A stretch of 64,000 bases of DNA from Semisulcospira habei (taxonomy: Eukaryota > Mollusca > Gastropoda > Semisulcospiridae): NCBI GenBank assembly GCA_036245525.1, contig BTPG01000005.1:181646245-181710244 (forward strand), in the 5' to 3' direction. Of the stretch, positions 41,375-53,300 are shown one piece after another. The first letter of the stretch is position 1, and each line of letters begins with the position of its first letter. A program made the translations under genes and the position numbers. The notes beneath the pieces were generated by a model. That model saw nothing but the letters and a program-made list of their open reading frames with translations. It made no database searches and had not been told where the DNA came from.

Positions 41375-44300
41375 GTAATCAGTTAATTCAACATTAACTC
41401 AGAAGCATACTTTATCTTTTTAGCCTATTTCTTTTCCATGTCAATCATTTGCCTGTATCATTGCACCCAACAAAACCATGGCTTTCCCCAGGAAGTGGCG
41501 GCTATGCGCACTCGAATAAGACAGAGATGTAGATGATCGTCTTGTTCTATACCTGCGTATTTCTCTGTGGGCTGGCGAATGGGTGCCTGATAGGTGGGGG
41601 CAGGGGATCTAACTGTTTGTCTGTCCAGCGCTGAGTGATTCTCCTTGTTTTTTATGCAATATGCACTCGCATAAGCATGACTGATCAGTGCAGAAGACGC
41701 GAATATGCAATTCTGAATTTGAAGTCGAGTGCCGGTAAGGAGTAACAATCAAAATGTGCCGTTTCTAAGTAAAGATACATTTAATCTACTTTGCACACAC
41801 ACGTGTGTAGAAAGTTGCACATACTTTCTATTATCCTCTTACTCTAATTATAGCTGGCGTACAGCATTCTAGGCTTTCCTTGAATGCATTCAGTTGAGTG
41901 TATCGCGTAGGCGCAACCCATTCATTACACCATCTTTAAACATTTGCGACATTTTATGGGCCATATCTAGCATGATGTATTTCTCTTTTCAGGCAGCATC
42001 CCATCGCTGGCAATGGGCCTTGCCTGTGGAACCCTGATGGGCATTGGGGCGTATCAAACCAGTAATGACCCCAAGAACATGACACTGTCACTGGGTAAAT
42101 AATGCAGTTTTTCACTTCCAACACTATCTGCAGGAGATAGAGCAGAGTAGCTAATCATAAGAGCATGATTGACTTGGTCCTTGTTGCCTATCATGCAGCT
42201 TTCAGCAACTTAATTATGGGTAGTGCATAATGTACACTTCTCTAAAATATATGTCCAGCTATTTTCTTAAGACTTTGTTTTCATTTACTTACTATTGAAG
42301 GAACAAAACTGAGAATGTTTGTACAGTAGAACCACCTATGAACGGTCACCTGCTGTTTACGGTCTCATTTGCATTGTACGGACAAAGTACCTTGATTTTA
42401 TGGTCACCTGCTGAACGCAACCAACAGATTGACAAAACAGCAAAAATACCTGAAATGTATGGCCATGGCCAGACTGGTGCAGTAAAGCCATCAAGCACAA
42501 TGGGTCAAAGACAGCTTGCTTGACACCACAAACTCTGACAAAGCCCAGACGTATCATTACGCAATCACAGTCATAACACCATTTGTGTGAGCAGTTCATA
42601 ATGAAGTTTACACTATTAGACCGTGTGCACACCTCTTTTCCAAGTCGCTATACTGTGCAGTCACATGATCTTCTATCGAGGTGACCAGAAATTGACTGCT
42701 CTTTCGCCCCGACACAGAGCTGGCAGAAACTCTTGTGCATCCCTGCAGATGGAAGGGGCTTGTGCGAATTGAGTGTGTACGTGCACAAGCGCACGTCATT
42801 GTTGCTGAAGTAGTCACTGGCGTATGTTTTTGGGACACCATGTCACATATTTCAGCGCTTAGAGCCTGCACTGCAGGGAGTTTGTGCTTTATGAATATAA
42901 TTATTATTATTATATAGTTTCTTGTGTTACACCATGTCACACACAGTGTCTTGTGTTACACCGTATGACTTTCCTGTTCTCATGCTATGGTTACATGACC
43001 CACGGGATTGTGAGGCGGACTATAGGTTTACATACTAAAACAGTGAACTCCTTATAGTTACATTTGTGTGTGTGTGCATCAGTTACTGATGCATGCTCAT
43101 CTGGAGTGTACCCAAATTCACAAGAGTTCATGTACACTTTGTGATTCTCATGAGCACATGCACCTTGAGAGATCCTTAAGAGCCCATGTACTGGAGTCTG
43201 AAAAGACTGTGAAGATGAGGGTCTCAAGGATCTACAGTTCTGCACAAGCCCATGTAAGTATCTCAGATTGCAGGGGCTCATGGGAATCTAATGCATAAGC
43301 TGGGCTCATGAGAATGATTCAATGAAGCTTTATTTATCAACGGTTGAGGCATTGACATCGTCACAGACAGCCATTTTTCAAACCTGCCTTTGTTACAAAC
43401 TACAAGACAATATACACAAAACTAAGTATATAAATGTACATGTATATGAAACAAAAACATTGCCAGCTTAGGGAAAGAAAGGTGAGTAAGTGAATCAAAA
43501 CGAATCGGTGGTGGTCAGCCAGTACTGAGATGAATGACATGACAGTTTTTATGTCGGCCACAAATGGTTAACAGCCATTACTAACAATTCCATTATGCTC
43601 ACACAGGTGCTTATATGAGAAAAAAATGTTGAGGAAAATAGGCAACAGATAGGAAGAAGTGCAACACATTTTACCTCCTGTAATTATTTGGGACAAAAAG
43701 GTGACCGGACATTGACCCCGGCTCATGCACCCTTTGTTCGAGAGAAAAACATGGCAGCGGCACACTTTGATACCCACACTCTTTTTCCCTCCCTTATTAG
43801 TACACACAAACACTATTTTCTTTTATCGCTGAAGATAAAGAAACATCAACCTCAGTAGTACATGTACCGCACTTCACAGAAGCATGAAGAGGTCGATGGA
43901 GGTCCCATTTGGAGTAAAAAGTGATGACACATCCATATGCTCCTATCCGATTTGTCACAAACGTGCCTAGGTCCGTTCCCATTCAACCTCTCTTGATCGC
44001 CAGCCGCTCTTTACGTACACTCTTTTTTTCCTTTTTTCTTTTTTTTGCAACAGGGGTGACTGCTTATTGGAGTTTCTACTGTAGAACCTTTGATGTCTCT
44101 TTCATTACCTGCAGGTGTCATCGTGACAAAAAGCACTGCCATCAGCCAGAGGGTTAACTCATGTCATTCGCTTCTGTCAAGTTTTCTGAAGGGAAACGAA
44201 TGAACCATGTTTGAGAGCAGTACATGACTGGAAACCAGTAAATCAGGCACTGTCCGCATATTTACATGGTCAATCTGTCATTTATAACTGGCCAGTGGTC

Positions 44301-47300
44301 AAATGAGGATGCTCCCAAATATCTGAAACTGTGTCCTAAGCATTTGGTCGTGGATAGCTCTATGTGTCGAGGCGATTCCTACATGAATCGCCTTGACAAA
44401 GAGTGCTATCCACGGTCAAGAGGCTAAGGATGGATTGAATAAATTTATTTACCATTACTTCCCTCTGTTGCAGCAACATCTGCCTTGTTGACAGGAGTGA
44501 TGGGCATGAGGTTTATCAACTCGGGGAAGTTCATGCCAGCAGGTCTTGTTGGGACATTGAGGTATTTTTTTGTTAGTCATTAGTTACAGTATATATTCAA
44601 CCACTTTTAATAATATTTAATTATTTAGCTATGATCTTTGGTTAATTATTTACAAGCATTGACAATGTTGATTGATTGAAAAGGTGGCATGGTTGAAAAG
44701 CATCAGTTTAAAATTGAGCAGTGGGGACAAAAGGTCAAGTATCAAGATGTGCAGTTTTGTAAATCATCTTGCTATCTCTCTCATAAATACCAACACTAGT
44801 GGACTGTAGATTGTAATTGTAACAAATGCCAGGGAACCCACATGCTTTTGTTGTTTAGTTTAACCCCAACACCCTACAGCAGGAGATTGATTGACCATGA
44901 TGAGACGTCTTAAAACGTTTGGCGTCAGCAGACAAATTTTGACCAACTTCTACTGGGCAGTTATTGAAAGTATTTTGACCTTCTCCCTGACTGTTTGGTT
45001 TGGCAGCACCACACAGAAAGAGCGATCCAAATTAAACAGAGTAGTAAAAACTGCATCGAATATCATAGGTATCGATTTGCCCTTAAGAGTCCCTCTTCCA
45101 CGAAAGAATGCTAAAAAAGGCTAGATCCATCCTCCGAGATGATTCCCATCCAGCCCATGAGTTTTTTGAGGTGTTGCCATCAGGGTGCCGTTGTAGAGCG
45201 ATCGGAACACGCACAAGTCGTTTTAAAAACAGTTTTTACCCAACTGCTGTCCAGACTTTTAATGATGCAAACAAACATCAAACCTGACCCATCCATCCCA
45301 CTGTTTAAAGTAATGTATATGAGCCAGTGACAGAAGGTGGGCCTCACAGAGGGCATACATTGTGCAAAATTAAGATTTATTTTTGGTATATTTGGTTATG
45401 CTCCCTTGAAACTATAGTGTTTGCACTATCTAAAAACATACATAAAAAGATAGTTGAGTTGCAGGTGTTCCGCAGGCATGACAAAAATGGTGGTCAAGTG
45501 GAAGTAGTTGAACGTGACACAGGACATGACTTTCTTTAAAATACCTCTCAATTTACATATTCATTATCAACTTTCAAATGTTGTTTTATATAAACATGCT
45601 AAAATACATCAGAAAAATGTAAATCTTCAAGAATGTTATAAATTAAGCACTGAAAATTTAGTAAAGTTTCATGTCCTTTGTCACATACGACATATACTGG
45701 ATACAAACAAATACAATAGAGAAAGAACAAATACACAGTTAATGAAGAAACACAACTTTTTATTTCAAAACAATGTTTACCAGCCAAACTGTATATGAAA
45801 TTTTATTGGTATCAGTTGTGACAGTGTTTTTTACAGAATGTGTATGTTGAACGTGACGAAATATATGAGGACATGAGAAACAACAACATTTAAACTCTTT
45901 CTTACATTAAAAGCACTTGTTTTAAAAAAAAAATCAAATTGAAAGGCCTATTTCTTAGCATTACAGTCATTATTTAAGGTATTATTGGCATATATAGTGG
46001 TCTTATACAAAAAGCATGTCGTATGTGATGAAATCTGCAGGACATGAAAAAAGACCACCAAAGCATTTTTCTAATCACAACCACTTGAAACTACATTTTC
46101 TTTTCCATCTACTGGTTCTCAAACATAAAATCTCATAAATGAAGACAAGAGCATAATTTGATATATCATTTGTGCCTTATATGATGATAAAATCTTGGCG
46201 TACATGTAGAATATTATTCAACACAGTCTTACTCGAGCAGATATACAATCACAAAAACTCATTTCTAACCACCTCTTTGTAAGCATACCATCCTTTAACT
46301 GAAGAATGTTGCCACATAAACTAATTTCACCAAAAAGATGCTCATATAGTGTACACTGTAAATTAATGAACACCATAAAGAGTGAGTTAATTAAACGCAG
46401 TCGCTGACAAAAAAACCCACAATTTTCATTTCTCAGCAGTTTCCTAGGTATACCCGAAAAATAATTAGCACATTGCATGATTTATACATGCACCTATGAT
46501 GAGGTCTTTTAGCTTTTGACAATAAAAGCGAATCTCTGTAAAAGACACGCACAAAAAAAAATGTTCACAAAAGTGAGTAGGATAACATGTAATTTATGAA
46601 GTGCTGACCATAAGCTGACTATATACCCCATGCCACAATACAACAAAATGAACACGTTACACAAGTTGAAGATGACAGAGCTCTGTTGCTGCCAGCTCAA
46701 CTAGTACATCGAAAGAACTGACAACGGTGAGTACTTCTTGTAAGGTCCATCTCGAGAGAGATTTTTTTCTTTAAATTGCCAATGTCCTCCCATGACAGGT
46801 CCTCTGTTGGTGGATAGTAGTACCCTATACCCTGCTTCTCATGCAAAAAGCTGACTTTGATCATGTTGCCATCCAGCTCCAACACTTGTGCTACAAACTC
46901 CTGGCCTTTCCAGTCAATGGTAAAGAAGTCATTTACTGATACAGGACCTTCAAGAAATGCTTCATTTAGAACATCTTCAACACTGACCGATGAAGCTGGA
47001 TCGACAATTGGCATCATCGGAACAAAGTGATTGCTGGTCCAGTTGTTTTCAGAGATGCTGTCTGTTCGGTTACTTGACCACATCAAGTACAGTGGCTGGC
47101 CATTCTGGCAAAGGGATGGCCGCAGGGTTCGGGTATTCAGGGCTTGAATAATGCCCCAGCCAAGTTCTGGATACACCGACATGACTGGTCTGCTCACAAT
47201 GTGTGCAACTGCCATCAACTGCCAGAGCCCCATATGCTCTTTGTCCTTTGCAATGGCCAGGACTTCTTTTTCAAAGGCATTTTTGATGTCGTTATGTGAT

Positions 47301-50300
47301 ACCTCTTCTGCAGAATGTCTCCCTGAACCATCAGCAACAACTACTTGCATGGCAGCAACATGGAGACAGTCATCGATGGTATTTGCCATCCCGGTTCCTG
47401 CCAAATAAGTTTCTTTGTTGTTGATGTGTTCGGCCACTATTCGGCACCTAAGTTCTTTGAAATTTTCTTGGTGGCCGTACACTAAGGTGGACACCGCTCG
47501 TGGAAGACAGTTACCGTCTGCTTCTGTTTTCAGCGGGTACAGATTAGGCGGGACGTTGGCTGGGCGCAAACTTAAGGCTTCCTTGTCGATAGTGCCATGC
47601 ACATCAACAGCTGTGCGTGGATATTCTGATGGCAGGGGGAACGATGACATCATGTTCTGTTGGGTGGTCACAACCTCTTCCAGCTGTTTATAAGTTGTAC
47701 ACCGCCGTGAGATGGCCTTAGTCGCCTGCTCGGCGTTAAACCCAAATAACTAATTATAAGTTGTACAACACTCCATGTCTTGCGACAGCTGCTGGAAAAA
47801 ATCCTTTTGGGAAGGTCGTCGGTCATGTTGAATTAAAGACCTGACAGGTGGTGAATGCGTGTCATCATCATCACTGTCCTGCAGTTTTAGTTTGATGATG
47901 TCCCACTTGTCGACAAACTTTTCATTTTCACACATCTCTGGATTGTCTTCAATGCATGATGTGCAAAAGCACGACAGACGGCGTGTGGCCAAGATGTTTC
48001 TACCAAGACTCTTGATGCTGTGAATTTGGCGCGTTCCAGGAACAGTGGCAAGAGTTGAGGATTTTCGTCCACGGTCAATATCTTCTGTCTTGACCAGATG
48101 GAACGATCGTTTTGTATGTATGCATGAGCTGCTTGGCACATCTGGTGGGGGCAGAGAGTACATCTCGGAGCACCGTTCATGCATGTCTGCAGCACACTGA
48201 ACTCTTGCCTCCCCACTGCGCACATCATCGTCAATGACTCTCTTTACAACGCCACCACATGCATCACACAAGCTCTTGCCATGCCTAGAACCAAAGTAGC
48301 ATCGTTCTACCTTTATGCCTGTTGACAAGTTCGACAGGTGGTAGAATGGAAGTTTTGATTTGTACTGTGCAGCACAACCGTCGGAAACAATTACGATCTT
48401 GTCTAAAGACCCCATGGTCTGCTGCAGATATGCGACAGTGCGGTTGAGAATGCTCTTCACCATGTGAGCATCATGGTTGAGGTCATCGGACAGGTAGACC
48501 AGATAATCTGTCACCTGCTCTGGGCAGTCTGCACACTGATATTGCAATACAACAGGGTGTACAGTCACTTGATTGTAACCCCAATGTGCAGACTGGACCT
48601 CATCCTGATGCTTGCATAGGAAGTTCTCAGCAAAGTCACATGTTGCTATGGCCCAGGTTGTCGGCAAGTTCACCTGCAGTGTCTTCAATTGCAAAAATTG
48701 CCACCTGAAGACAAAAAGGTGCTTGGAAAATGGAATGAGCTCTTTCTCTAGCTCATCTAAGAGATCTGTCACAGTACCTATTTGCTGGACAAGGTCACGC
48801 CGCTTGTTCTTGGACTTGTCTGTCTGTACAAGATCCCAGCTCTTCCACGACACCTTCTCCTCCAATCTTTCTTGCAATTGGCTCTCCAACTGCTGCCTGA
48901 CCTTATCTGTACCACAAAGGTCACAACCTCTGTTGTAACATGAAAGACTGGGATCTGTACAGACAGACATTTCCGACAGAACATCACGGCCATCAACATG
49001 AACTCCCCTAAACAGCTTGTTCACTGCCTCCAATTTTAAGTCAATATTACTGCAGACTTCACACAGGCACTGCCGGTAGGCTTGCCTGCGTGAGGTCAGC
49101 AGGTTCGCAGGCATGTGGCGGTAAAAGCTCCTCAGTGACACAGTGATTTCTGGATTTTGTCTTTGAAAATCTCTGTGGAGTCTCTTCAGATTTTTCGGCA
49201 AGACTTTTTTCTGTCTTAGTGTTTTTTTGCACACAGTCTTCTTGCCAGGGATGTTGATGGCAATATCCTCCAGAAAGCTGACTGCCGCTTGCGTGCCTGC
49301 ATGCAGCTTCCTGCGCCTGTACTTCTGACAGTCCTTCGTTGGAGATGGTTCACCAAACACAGCATTTCGAAGAATTTGGCTCTGAAAAAGAGCTCTCTTA
49401 CTCCGTTTCCTTTCAAGCTCATTTAACTTGGTGTAGACAGCCATCTTCACTTTGTTAGGAGATGGTGACATCAAAGGCTGTGATGGGCTGACCTGTGGAG
49501 GGGTTGTCTCAGATTGCGGAGGGCTTGTTTCTGGCCGGGCATGAGTCCGAGTGCATTCTAGGAAAAGAATAAAATATGATAATAGATTATTAATACAATC
49601 ACAAAAATTACTAAATGGTCACAATAGTATGTTTTTTTCTCCAATGTACCTCACATACATTGTCCATGTTAAAGTGTTCAAGTCTTGATTCCCATGAGAA
49701 TCGAGCATGATAACTGGAAACTGCCAGCTGTATGGGAACATTCTCATAGGAAGCGAGATTTGAAGTTTAAAATGGAAAACGTACCTGGGATACAGTTAAT
49801 AAGTACAGTGTCCGACAAAAATATACCATAGTGACCACCAAAAAAGTCAAAGTAACAGTTAAACACAATAGGTATAGGTGTGCTGGACTGTTGGCATGAA
49901 GACGGCAATGGGAGGTTTCACATGCAAAGTACCATATTATTTACAGAACCTTAATCTGAATGAAGAATTTGCCTCTCACATGAACAGTTCTGTAAAGAAA
50001 ACAAATTCTGAGATAATTTAATTATGAGAAATGCACATTTACCTTTCTTTTCAAAGTAATACTTTGAACATTTCTCCCGGTGACGCCGCCACTTCTGGGC
50101 CGACCATTCACTGCGTTGCTCACGTTTTGCTCTGCGCCAGTTTTCACGCTGCTGCCCCACCGCCTGCCTGGTCTTGGGTTTTGGTGTTGATCTGGCCAGG
50201 GGCTGGGTTAGCATCTTCTTTTTCTCTCTGAATAAAAATAATGTTTGATGGAATTGAAGAGATTAAATACTGGGAACCCATCACGCACAGAAAAATTCAG

Positions 50301-53300
50301 ATGGATGATCAATAAAAATGGTAGAAATGTATTTACATTTTTTTACAAATCGCACCCAGAGTAGGTCTCCTAAACAAAGTCACAACAGTATAAAAATAAA
50401 TTATGCATGGGAATATGTTACAAGCATGTTAATCGGAACCAACACATACCTGTATTTCTGTGCGCGTAGCCTGTCCTGTTCACGTTTGCGCAGTATCTCT
50501 TCCTCTGTACGAGGGCGTTGTCTGTTTCGAGAACTTCGTTCTTTATTTTTCTGCCTCTCAGCTTCATCACGGGAGGGGTCACGCTTAATGGACATGCGAT
50601 ATTCCTGGCATCTTTCAGCGTTTGTTTTAACTTTAGTGGTGATTTCTTTCTCTGGAGAATCAAGTTGACGAAGACCTGAAATGGATTTTCCGCTGGTTAG
50701 AACACCACTTTTAGCAATTTTTTTTAAATCTTCATGATATTAAACTTAATAACTAAAACAAGATATTATAAATCGCACATTAACTATTGCTATGTTTTGG
50801 CATAAACAAAGCGTCATCAAGCGTGATGAAGGACATGAAGCCACTTCATGTCCACACGCCATCTATCACGGTCGACTGAAAAGTAGTCGATTCATCTGCC
50901 ATTATCACCTCAGGTCATAAACAAAGAGGTATTTAATGGAACCCATGTTTGAAAATAAACAGGTAGTTTAACCCGATCTGAGAATCCTCATCAAAATTTA
51001 AAAAAAACGACCGTCTATCAGTCGAACGTGGCGTGGGACATGACAAAAATTAGTCGACCGTGATTTGGGACATGACCAATTTCTATTGAAAAAGTCGTCG
51101 TCATCTCCAAAAAAAGTCGCTTTCGAACAAACCTTTGAGAGTATCGCCGAGTAGTTTCGACCACACACTCATCGTTCACTTGCACGTAAAATTATATAAA
51201 ATGTGCGCGCTTAGAGGTACTAAACAAACGGAAACATGCACACAAATGTACACAATAGCAATGTAAGGTCGTACGTGATAAGGAAACGTTATGGGACATG
51301 AAACAATTTCGCTTACCTTCTCTGCGTCGTAGCGCCATTTCCAATGAATGAAAGCACTGCCGCTAATCACGTGACCAAATGTGATCTCCGAACAAAGTTG
51401 CAGGTACGAAACGAACTTCGCATAAATAAAAATCGGCAAATAGTCGAACGTGATAAACGGACATGAAATCGAAAGCTTACCACAAAAAGTAAAAATAATC
51501 GTACAGAAACCCCAAGGGCTGGTACAATAAGATGTTTTAAACAGAAATATGTATGCAAATGAGGTTCATTAAAAAGATGGAACAACTAGGCCATGCTTGG
51601 TGTGCGTGTATAAGTCAGAGTGCACACAGTGTTCTGGACATGACCCGTCACGCTCGACTAACCGTTTTTTCGGGATCAAATAAAAACTCCAAAAAGTGTT
51701 TTTTTCAATAAAAGTTGTGTAAAATAGATGCTAAACACTCCATGTAAGTGTTGCATAAGAATAGGAAAGGACCTTCTATGAAATTTTGAAAAATATACAT
51801 GTGCATAATATCAAGCTTGTTGGGTCTGAGTACTTAAGGCTTTACCTGCCTGCCGCAAGTACGTGAATTTTTTTTTTTTTAATTAGTTTTTACTAACTTA
51901 AAAGCGTACAACTAATGTATGTATATTTACATGCAGTTTTCTTGAAATAGGATATAAAACACATCATGTTTGACATTCATTTATATTTTACTTTGCACTG
52001 GAAAAATGGCAACCTGTCCGTTTCCACCTTCTGTCACTGGCTCATATATATATACAGTATTGTCCAGCTATCAGCATAATACTTCATCTACACGGCTTTG
52101 CAGAACACACTTTTAGTTACGGAGCGGTCAGGTGAAACCGAGTGCAAGATGAGCCATCGATGGCAATTAATCATTAGCGCGCGCATAGTCATACTGACTG
52201 GAAGAACTGTTCATGATGCAAGAAGGGAATGCTCTTCCATTATCCTACTACTAAGTGTATCTGCTGTCAAATATTCCGCAGGGTATGTAGAAAACTGAGG
52301 AAGCAGAGATAGAGAACATTAAACACAGGCATAACACACACATCAGTAGTCCCGCAACAGAGATTATAGAAGGAATAGTTGATGCCAGACAGTGACCTAG
52401 ATAGCCTGCTCGCATACTGCATGAGTGACTGCATACCATGGCTGGCCAAACTAATGTGTAGGAAATAGGGCTAACTGCACTGCTGTGTCTACGATGCAAG
52501 TGACGTTTTCAGTTTTTTATTACGATATGTCCTATGTGATTTGTGTTACTGTGAAATTGTGTTTATTGCCTTTATGCCTAGACCACAATAGTTACGAAGG
52601 CATACGGTGTGTGGGTGTGTGTGTGCACGTGAGTAGCTTAATTATATTTTGATGTGTTTAATGTTCTTCTTTTTTTGTTGCGCAGCATCGCAACTATTTC
52701 CTAATGTATTATTACATATATGGCAATAAATTTCTATCATCATCCCCCCACCCGGGTCTGCCCTTGGGGACTTGGGTGGGTTGACTACTTTTTAGTTCCC
52801 AGGGTCACCCTGGTTAGCCCCACAGGGTGGGTTTCCTTTCTATTCTGGGGCATGTGTTTCTGTCTACCCTTGGTCAAGTCTACCCTTGGTCAATTCACCT
52901 GTATTTGCCTTTTTTAAAACTCTCCCTACTGTCTGCGCTGCCTGTAGCTCTTGGTATTGGATGTGTGTTGCTAAATGGTCTTAACTTTATTTAGGCCCCA
53001 TGGCGTAGGTTTATTTAATGTATTGGACCGGCTGGTGACATACATTCAATATTCTGTTTAGTTTTTTTTTTGACAAGCAGTGCAGGCACGTCCTGAGAAA
53101 GCCTTGTTGCTGTCGGGATGTTAAGCAATGTACAATCAATCATCATCATATCATCATAATTCAAGGGTAGTGCCAGATTAGCTTGGCATCTGAAGGGCGC
53201 CAAGCTAATCTGGCACTAATCTTGAATTATCATGGTCAATCAATCTACTGCAACTGGTATAGTTGTCAAGTAACACTTCCAAAAACTGGGAAATGCACAC

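Larger units (their letters stand above)
45321..52043 (-). mobile_element. Unclassified 6.7-kb DNA transposon: transposase-like plus OTU domain
   Basis: Perfect 20-bp terminal inverted repeats gagccagtgacagaaggtgg lie at 45,321-45,340 and (inverted) 52,024-52,043. ATAT follows outside both ends (45,317-45,320 and 52,044-52,047), a possible 4-bp duplication, though the flanks are AT-rich. Subterminal zones at both ends carry repeated pairs of GTYGNNYGTGAY and GGACATGA. One minus-strand transcription unit of four exons encodes a basic, Cys-rich transposase-like protein. Directly after it, a frame encodes an OTU protease-like domain, originally continuous with the transposase. It lies antisense in the third intron of TMEM14C. 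Superfamily not recognised; a 4-bp duplication would fit Sola-type elements (speculative). Confidence 0.78.

Noticed and set aside
46697..51338. Host gene in the TMEM14C intron
   Set aside because: Perfect terminal inverted repeats and subterminal arrays enclose exactly this transcription unit, favouring a transposon. Domestication remains possible but has no support here.
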